NCBI GenBank assembly: GCA_031761405.1
Contig: JASEVX010000005.1
Location: 2,988,571 to 3,052,570 of the forward strand
DNA from: Serripes groenlandicus
Taxonomy: Eukaryota > Mollusca > Bivalvia > Cardiida > Cardiidae
DNA length: 64,000 nt
Reading direction: 5' to 3'
Notes under the pieces: generated by a model
What the model was told of the DNA's origin: nothing
Databases searched by the model: none
What the model saw: only the letters and a program-made list of their open reading frames with translations
Shown here: one piece after another, positions 56,921-64,000 of the stretch
Position numbering within the stretch: the stretch's first letter is position 1
Layout of the letters: the number at the start of each line of letters is the position of its first letter
Position numbers and translations under genes: made by a program

Positions 56921-57064
56921 GATTCTAGTCAGATCTGTCTGTACGGGTGTGATATGATTTTATTTCCATGCAGACAATACCAATTTACTGGCGATGTTAC
57001 GGACTGTCAAATCTAGTGGCGATGGTGATATTTTTCTATTAATGTCATCATAGCTATTTGATTG

Positions 57065-57290
57065 GCTGTTTCGAGTTCAAGCCAATTTCAACGGTATTTC
57101 AGTCATGCTTAACGTGTGTCGTCTATATTTTCTACATCGATTGTTTAGCTCATTCTTTTAAGGCGAATGACGCTAGTCATAATGGAGTCTATGATCAATC
57201 GTCGAAAAGGGTAGAAGTCCGAGTCATGGTTCGAACTCTGGACTCTTGAATTGATTACCCTCGTCGTTATCGACTTAGCTTGCTATTCCA
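57065..57290 (-). mobile_element. SINE family A, diverged
   Basis: TTTCAACGGTATTTCAGTCA, AGGCGAATGACGCTAGTCAT, GTTCGAACTCTGG, TTATCGACTTAGC. Confidence 0.5.
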
Positions 57291-57548
57291 AGCAATGCTT
57301 TTGCATAGTTTTATGCCCTAAAAGTTCTCTCGCTGGTGTTGGTGTAATGGCTTACGTTTAGCCGAGTCCTTCTTTGAACTCAGGGTTCCTTTATTTAGAG
57401 CCAATGCCATCATTGACTCTCCAGAATTTACCACATGAGAACACAAAGCTACGATTTCTAAAAGAACACAGAACAAACTTTTGTTTCAAAATATTTGTTT
57501 TAATTTGATGGATTTTACATGATTTGTAGCACAGCGACTAAACACTTA

Positions 57549-57820
57549 ACAACCAACAGTATGGCCTCTGCGTAATGTATCAACCCAGATCAGCCTGCGC
57601 AGTCCACGCATCCTAATCCGGGCCGACACATTCCGTCTCAGGTGGATAGAGGTATAGAGTAATGATTCATGAAACAGAAACTCCATACGGGGCGAAAATT
57701 GTCTATCATGGTAAAACTGAGCGGCATGCTATCGGGGTAAGCCTGCGCGGCATGCTTAGGCTGATCACGGTCGATACTTAACACAGAGTCCATACTGTTG
57801 GTTTTCTCGCGGGACGGCTC
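57549..57820. mobile_element. MITE family R
   Basis: CAACCAACAGTATGGCCTCTG to GTTGGTTTTCTCGCGGGACGGCTC, with an extra copy of the GGCATGCT block. Confidence 0.7.
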
Positions 57821-58144
57821 AAATACCCACGTGTACCTTTTCCCAAGGACTGGCTTATATGGTCCATTGGTTACTAACCCGGGACATGCTTGGACATTTG
57901 TCTGGCACAGTATCAGTACGAAACACTCGATTACACAATCGGTGAGGGTATAAATGTTGTAATGTATGATCTCCGATTATTTGCAATCATATAACTTTCA
58001 AACGAAATACTCTTTGTAAATACAAGTTCAAAATTAAAATTTATAATACTGATTTTTTATATTTTATAAAATATTAGGATTTAATACTGAATGTGTAAGT
58101 TTAAATGCTGATTACTGGTTCAATTGAGTTGAGTTGAGTTGTTA

Positions 58145-58333
58145 TTACTTATTCGCGTTCCCATTAATTTGCATTTCTTTGAATGAGTCGGTACATCTGT
58201 AGGCTTTTAAAGCCGACCTTTCAGCAATGTTGTCAAAGTATTTCTTCAACGTAGGACAGTCTTTAAGGCAGTCAGGTGATAGGACTTGAAGAATCTCCAG
58301 CAGCTCGAAACAGTTGTAGTCAGCAAACGTTAT
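58145..58333 (-). CDS. GST Pi gene B, last exon
   Basis: 189 nt, acceptor TTTCAG, ITFADYNCFELLEILQVLS to QINGNANK, stop TAA at 58145-58147. Confidence 0.92.
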   Translation of the reverse strand: MTFADYNCFELLEILQVLSPDCLKDCPTLKKYFDNIAERSALKAYRCTDSFKEMQINGNANK

Positions 58334-61300
58334 CTGAAACAAAAGTAACACTTTAACTCGTTTGAATTATACTTTAATCCAATGTTCTTATATTTCAGTG
58401 TTATCACGGCGTTAAAGGATATGTCTATTACTGCCTGTAAATATAACCTGAAACCGACCAATAACATCCTGGTAATCATATGAGCCGTTCCACAAGAAAA
58501 CCAACATTTTGGACTCTGCGTAAAGTATCGACCAGGATCAGCCTAAGCGTGCCGCGCAGGCCAACCCGGACAGACACTTTTCGCCTCCTGTGGTTTTTCT
58601 GTTTCAGGAATCATTACTCTATACATCTTTCCCCCTAAGACGGAATGTGTCGGCCGGATCAGTCTGCGCGGACAGCGCAGGCTGATCTGGTCGATACATT
58701 ACGCAGATGATATGTATCCGCCCACATATGAGCCGTTCCACACAAAACCAACATTATGCACTCTGCGTGATGTATCTACCAAGACCAGTCTGGGCAGTCC
58801 GCGCAGGCCCTGCTAATCTGAGCCGACATATTCCGTCTTAGGGAGTTACAGGTATAGAGTAATGATTCCTGAAACAGAAAATCCACAGGAGGCGAAAAGT
58901 TTCTGTCCGGATTAGCCTGCGCGACATGCTTAGGCTGATCCGGGTCGATACTTTACGCAAAACATCATAATTCAAAATGTATAGAATATTCTAAATAGCT
59001 AAGAAAGACACCTTCTGATTGACTAAGCAATAAAACCGTGTTACTTTCTGAAATAAGAATTGTAATAAGAGTGGTATAAACAACGATTGGTTTCAACAGG
59101 TAATTACTCCTTTTGCCACAGTGTTTTCAAACGGCAGAGAAGTCAGCAAGTGTCTGTAAGTGCTAAAGGGTTAACAAACATATATGATGGTACCAGTTAC
59201 AGGTTTTCAGCGGAGTGAGGGTAAGCAGAATTAGGAATGAAGATACAGCTGAATGTATGTAGCATGTGTTAATTGACTGGAGTGTTACATCGTCTTCAAC
59301 ATGTTTTCAGTCATATATGGGCGATCAGTTCATCTACCCATGTGTTTCTTGGATTTCTTACACCAGAACTCCACACAACAGTCTTTCCTTGCAACTGTTT
59401 GCTTTTCCATATATACGTTTACCCATTGGTGGAAGACGACTTTCGACAAACGTCTGAACGAATGTTGGCCGAGTTGGAGTTCGAACTCAGTACCCTTGAA
59501 TTGGTATCGGAGTCGAACTACTGGGGCACGGCAAAGAGTAGCATTTGCAATAACGAAAGATTTGCAAACCATTTGATTAGAACACCGACAGATTTTTCAA
59601 AAACAAAGTGGGTATTAGAAGGCAGCAAAATGTGTCACTTACTTTGTCCAAAATAAAAGCGTTTCCCCATTTTGAAAAAAGTTTCTGAAATACAAGATTA
59701 CACATATAATTAATGCATAATAAAAGGTAAAGAACAGTCGAAAGATTGTGATCCGTAAACATTTATATCAGCATGCAGCTCAGTTTGATTTGATAAAGTG
59801 TTTTCTGCTCGTATGTTGGTTTTATAGAATATTCTTGATGCATTATTTTTTGATTGGTCAATAAAATGTTACATAAACAACTGAGCGTAGGTAGAAGTTA
59901 ATTTTGATTACGATTTTGAAATATGGGATACGCAGGTTCTAGTTTGTATTTGTGTGATACGCATGTACTAGTTTGTATTTATGTGATACGCATGTACTAG
60001 TTTGTATTTGTGTGATACGTATGTACTAGTTTGTATTTGTGTGATACGCATGTACTAGTTTGTATTTGTGGGATACGAATGTACTAGTTTGTATTTATGG
60101 GATACGCATGTACTAGTTTGTATTTGTGTGATACGTATGTACTAGTTTGTATTTGTGGGAAACGTATGTACTAGTTTGTATTTGTGGGATACGTATGTAC
60201 TAGTTTGTATTTGTGTGATACGAATGTACTAGTTTGTATTTGTGTGATACGTATGTACTAGTTTGTATTTGTGTGATACGTATGTACTAGTTTGTATTTG
60301 TGTGATACGTATGTACTAGTTTGTATTTGTGTGATACGTATGTACTAGTTTGTATTTGTGTGATACGAATGTACTAGTTTGTATTTGTGGGATACGTATG
60401 TACTAGTTTGTATTTGTGGGATACGTATGTACTAGTTTGTATTTGTTGGATACGTATGTACTAGTTTGTATTTGTGTGATACGAATGTACTAGTTTGTAT
60501 TTGTGTGATACGAATGTACTAGTTTGTATTTGTGTGATACGTATGTACTAGTTTGTATTTGTGTGATACGTATGTACTAGTTTGTATGATACGTATGTAC
60601 TAGTTTGTATTTGTGGGATACGTATGTACTAGTTTGTATTTGTGGGATACGTATGTACTAGTTTGTATTTGTGGGATACGTATGTACTAGTTTGTATTTG
60701 TGGGATACGTATGTACTAGTTTGTATTTGTGGGATACGTATGTACTAGTTTGTATTTGTGTGATACGTATGTACTAGTTTGTATTTGTGGGATACGTATG
60801 TACTAGTTTGTATTTGTGTGATACGTATGTACTAGTTTGTATTTGTGTGATACGCATGTACTAGTTTGTATTTGTGTGATACGTATGTACTAGTTTGTAT
60901 TTGTGGGATACGTAAGTACTAGTTTGTATTTGTGTGATACGTATGTACTAGTTTGTATTTGTGGGATACGTATGTACTAGTTTGTATTTGTGGGATACTA
61001 TACGTATGTACGCATGAGTTGACCAAATTGTGGCTAAAGGAGAATCATTATGATCAACGTTGTTTTCAAAAGTCGTCTGCTGCAGAGTCATCATGAAGCG
61101 TCTATATGTGGGAAAGGGTTAAAGAGGGTATGTGGAAAGGCCGCCTTTTATCTAAAAGATATGATGTTAAGTGGATCTATGTGCGAGACGGCCATCCAAA
61201 ACACCATGCATAGCTCAGATGGTTGACCTGCTATGACTGTAAAACTGTGGGAAACGTCATTGATATTGTACCTTTAAATTCATAGAAAACTAGCTAAACA

Positions 61301-63407
61301 TACCTCGAGGAACTGTAATTTCGCAGGTAGAGCTTCCTTGTAAGTCTCCTTTTCCTTTTCCTGTTGAATGAAGAAAATAGCAATTGTAATGTTACATTGT
61401 TCACCGAATAAAATGCCAAATAAGCATAAAAGTGCGTTAACCCATACCAATACATCTGCAGCAGACGACTTCGAAAACTCTCTTAGAAAGAAAGTATTAT
61501 AATAAGATGAGCAATTTTTACTTTTGCCACACTATTTTCAAAAGTCTGCTGCAGAGAACGTATACATATAGGAAAGTGGGGTTGGACTAGAATTAATAAT
61601 CTTCTTTCTTTACACTGAAGGTACATCGTGGTATATACGAGCCAGTCCAATAGAAGAACAATCTCTTTAAACCATACCAAAATACTTCGCTGTACGTTAA
61701 TTGGATCTGACTACAACGCATAAAAGTTCATCTGGATTGACCGTGCACACATTTAAATACTCATGAGCACGTGATCGATGTTAATGTCCAATGAAAAAGG
61801 ACGATACAACACATGCACGTGCTATACATTCAGAGAACTCAACAATCAACATGCTTCTACACATGCTGGCTTACTCGTCTAGCAACCCTAATGGTAATCT
61901 GGTTCCTCGTTGAACATACATATAATGGCATCACTATGGCCGCACTCGGAATTAGCCCCCAAGTCAACATGCGTTGACCCGAGTTGACTCGAGTGGCATT
62001 CGTTTTAACAAGAGACCGCCTACTCGGGTTAACCCGATGTCACCATTCCCCAAGAACTAGGTACTAGACGGATGCATATATTTACTTTGGAGAGCACGAA
62101 TCTTTGCCTGTTAAAATGGTCGCGTATTGTTTTTGTATGAAGTAAAACATTTAAGTGGAAATAAGGCGCATTTTCAGCCCGTTCTACACTGTTCGCCAGT
62201 TCGCTACGTATGTATCTTTAGGTATGCCACGTAAGAAAGCATTACACGCAATGGTGACGAGATCGGTCACAGGAATTCAGCGGGGTAAGGATTATACCCC
62301 TCCTATCTGTAAATGAATTCAAATGGTATGCTTGTTTGTTTGTATAGGGTTTAATGTCGCTTTCAACTATTTATCTATTTAAATATGATGGCGTTTCTTG
62401 GGTTAAGTTAACAGTATTCAGGGGCGTAGCTTGGCAATAATCAATGTGTAGGCCGTCTCGTGAGAAAATCAACAGTGTGGACTCTGCGTGAAGTATCAGC
62501 CTAAGCATGCCACACAGGCTTACCCGGATATACACTTTTCGTCTCCTGTGGATTTTCTGTTTCAGGAATCACTACTTTATCTATGCCCCCTTAGACGGAA
62601 TGTGTCGGCCGGATCAGTCTACGCGGACAGCGCAGACTGATCTGGTCGATACATTACGCAGATGTGTATCGCCGCAGCTGCATTTTGGGGCATTTTTAGA
62701 ACAAATGTGTAGGCACGTGCCTAAAGGGAGCTACGCCGCTGGTATTACTGGTCAATTTATTCTGATACCAGGGCGTCAGTCGTCATGCTTACCCTACAAG
62801 TTCTGACGAAGAAAATTAATTACTACCATTTTTAAAGTCATTGGTATGACTCGGGTCAGGTATTGAATCATCTAGCGACCACACCCGGGACGGACACTGT
62901 ACCACTACACATCACATCACTCTACCACTACACATCACTCTACCACTACACATCACATCACTCTACCACCACACATCACATCACTCTACCACTACACATC
63001 ACATCACTCTACCACCACACATCACATCACTCTACCACTACACATCACATCACTCTACCACTACACATCACATCACATCACTCTACCACTACACATCACA
63101 TCACTCTACCACTACACATCACATCACTCTACCACTACACATCACATCACATCACTATACCACTACACCACTCTACCACTACACATCACATCACTTTACC
63201 ACTACACATCACATCACTCTACCACCACACATCACATCACTCTACCACTACACATCACAGAGGCGGTCATATTCAAATGTAAAATTAAGTATATACTCAC
63301 AAAGTTCGCGCCGTATATGAGACCTGTATAGGATTTCCTGACATCTTCTAGGTGATCATTTATCATGTCCAATTTCAAACAGTCTTCTGCATTATCAGTC
63401 GTCAAAC
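58145..63407 (-). CDS. Glutathione S-transferase Pi-class, gene B (5' exons outside window)
   Basis: Four minus-strand exons: 63407-63301, 61360-61304, 59684-59643 and 58333-58145. All have GT-AG ends and compatible phases, giving the C-terminal helical domain of a Pi-class GST (about 131 residues) to a TAA stop. The order is LKLDMINDHLEDVRKSYTGL, EKEKETYKEALPAKLQFLE, KLFSKWGNAFILDK and ITFADYNCFELLEI...NGNANK. The last exon carries the helix-6 capping box TFAD. Exon lengths 107 and 189 match gene A exactly, showing a common gene structure, but the sequences differ widely, so the duplication is old. The thioredoxin-like domain with the catalytic tyrosine must lie beyond 64 kb. Introns hold a 23-bp, a 28-bp array and several MITEs. 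The expected activity is cytosolic glutathione conjugation. Confidence 0.88.
58482..58708. mobile_element. Family R/H-type MITE, right terminus missing
   Basis: GAGCCGTTCCACAAGAAAACC, CTCTGCGTAAAGTATCGACC, CGGCCGGATCAGTCTGCGC, ATTACGCAGATGA. The right part matches family H rather than R. Confidence 0.65.
58730..58960. mobile_element. MITE family R, right terminus missing
   Basis: GAGCCGTTCCACACAAAACC to GGGTCGATACTTTACGC; 20 bp after the previous element in the same orientation. Confidence 0.65.
59096..59174. mobile_element. Family P MITE, right half
   Basis: ATTACTCCTTTTGCCACAGT, GTCAGCAAGTGTCTGTAAG, GCTAAAGGGTTAA. Confidence 0.6.
59268..59531 (-). mobile_element. SINE family A
   Basis: TCTTCAACATGTTTTCAGTC, ACTCCACACAACAGTCTTTCC, GTTGGCCGAGTTGGAGTTCG (B-box side), GGAGTCGAACTACTGGGGC; intronic in GST gene B. 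Confidence 0.7.
59643..59684 (-). CDS. GST Pi gene B, penultimate exon
   Basis: 42 nt, acceptor TATTTCAG, donor AAA|GTAAGT, 14 codons KLFSKWGNAFILDK. Confidence 0.85.
59923..61012. repeat. 28-bp tandem minisatellite
   Basis: About 38 copies of TGTGATACGTATGTACTAGT + TTGTATTT. Variants GCATG/GAATG/GTATG and TGTGA/TGGGA are scattered. One unit near 60590 is shortened. Within an intron of GST gene B. Confidence 0.97.
61019..61123. mobile_element. Family P MITE, right half
   Basis: TTGTGGCTAAAGGAGAATC, AGTCGTCTGCTGCAGAGTC, TATGTGGGAAAGGGTTAA. Confidence 0.7.
61304..61360 (-). CDS. GST Pi gene B, 57-nt exon
   Basis: Acceptor TTCAACAG, donor GAG|GTATGT, 19 codons EKEKETYKEALPAKLQFLE. Confidence 0.85.
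61436..61582. mobile_element. Family P MITE, internally deleted
   Basis: GTTAACCCATACCAATAC, CTGCAGCAGACGACTTCG, TTTACTTTTGCCACACT, AGTCTGCTGCAGAG, AGGAAAGTGGGGTT. Confidence 0.65.
61590..62410. other. Intronic stretch of GST gene B
   Basis: No exon or known repeat seen. A small region at 61975-62035 iterates GTTGACCCGAGTTGACTCG and CTCGGGTTAACCCG. Confidence 0.4.
62419..62741. mobile_element. hAT-like MITE family H, complete, target duplication GTATT
   Basis: CAGGGGCGTAGCTTGGC to GGGAGCTACGCCGCTG with GTATT at 62414-62418 and 62742-62746; intronic in GST gene B. Confidence 0.88.
62899..63259. repeat. 23-bp tandem minisatellite
   Basis: About 15 copies of CTACCACTACACATCACATC + ACT, with 5-bp ACATC slippage variants; ends 41 bp before a GST gene B exon. 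Confidence 0.97.
63301..63407 (-). CDS. GST Pi gene B, 107-nt exon
   Basis: Acceptor CTGCAG, donor TTT|GTGAGT. Reads LTTDNAEDCLKLDMINDHLE and on to GLIYGANF; same length and phase as 26240-26346. Confidence 0.88.
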
Positions 63408-63430
63408 CTGCAGATGCATTAAATCTTTCT

Positions 63431-63595
63431 TACATCTATCCGCTTTCTGACGCCACTTGCAGCAGACGACTTTTTAAAACACGTTGAAAAAGGACATGTT
63501 TTGAATTTATTCATTACGCGTTCTTTCATTTATAGAGATATTTAATTTTTGTTTAAACTAAATGTTTTCAAAATCGTCTGCTGCAGAATTATAGT
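63431..63595. mobile_element. Family P MITE, diverged
   Basis: CCGCTTTCTGACGCCACTTGC, AGCAGACGACTTTTTAAAAC, AAATCGTCTGCTGCAGAATT. Confidence 0.6.
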
Positions 63596-63892
63596 AAATA
63601 TTTGTGATGATTATTGTACCGATATATTGAAGCATAGCCATGCATTGTATATTTTTTCAAGAGCAGTCTGCTTTGAAAACATTTTTAAAAACGCTAAAAG
63701 TGCTAAATCAAATATAATTGAAGGTACTATCTTTTTTTAATAAAAATGGGGGTAAATTGTTATTTTTCACATTTTTATCCTAAAGTAATCTTTTGTAAAT
63801 AGGTCAAAAGCTTTTGTATCTTTCAAGAGGGTTAAAGTGCCAACGATTCAGCACAGAATACATAAGATAACTGTCCATATTTAAGCCGTTCA

Positions 63893-64000
63893 ACAAGAAA
63901 ACCAACATTATCGACTCTGCGTAATGTATCGACCAAGATCAGCCTGCGCAGGCTAATCCGGGCCAACACATTCCGCCTAAGGGGATAGCGGTATAGAGTA
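63893..64000. mobile_element. MITE family R, cut by the window end
   Basis: AAGCCGTTCAACAAGAAAACC, GACTCTGCGTAATGTATCG, CAGCCTGCGCAGGCTAATCC. Confidence 0.75.

Noticed and set aside
62863..63282. 139-codon frame rich in His, Ser, Thr
   Set aside because: 23-bp minisatellite next to a GST exon; the frame covers only the repeat.

Overview
The window reads as nuclear DNA of an invertebrate animal, most likely a bivalve mollusc. The genome is AT-rich, genes are split by GT-AG introns of 0.6 to 4 kb, and the sequence is packed with short palindromic MITEs, tRNA-derived SINEs and minisatellites of a kind I associate with bivalve genomes. No bacterial or viral gene organisation is present. The species call is inference; the eukaryotic gene structure is seen directly. 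The ORFs over 100 aa in the minisatellites (43.4-44.2, 50.6-52.9 and 55.6-56.9 kb) are repeat artefacts.

Layout. 1-1.55 kb: 62-bp satellite. 1.69-3.41 kb: a non-autonomous DNA transposon with stacked terminal repeats that still carries a first and a last transposase-like exon. 3.47-5.61 kb: a two-exon SAP / SWIM zinc finger / YqaJ-nuclease gene with a single in-frame UGA. 6.0-22.3 kb: almost entirely MITEs, SINEs and long tandem-structured repeats. This includes a 2.4-kb block (6976-9406) repeated at 23221-26175, where it holds a 200-N assembly gap. 22.3-30.7 kb, minus strand: a glutathione S-transferase Pi-class gene (gene A), five of seven expected coding exons seen. 36.7-41.4 kb, minus strand: a complete two-exon type-B carboxylesterase of 605 aa. 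43-63 kb: six minisatellites among MITEs and SINEs. 58.1-63.4 kb, minus strand: the last four coding exons of a second GST Pi gene (gene B), whose 5' exons lie beyond the window.

The two GST genes and the esterase share the minus strand and would form a small xenobiotic-metabolism neighbourhood (glutathione conjugation and ester hydrolysis). Shared regulation cannot be seen.

Most interesting points: two halves of one hAT-like MITE with matching 5-bp target duplications (CATGT) lie 15.8 kb apart, on either side of a segment ending in the duplicated block, which signals a real rearrangement or a haplotype mis-join. GST gene A lacks two in-phase exons exactly where that block sits. At least two and probably three minisatellites grew from the tail of one SINE family. 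A dominant MITE family targets TTAA, supported by a comparison with uninterrupted copies.
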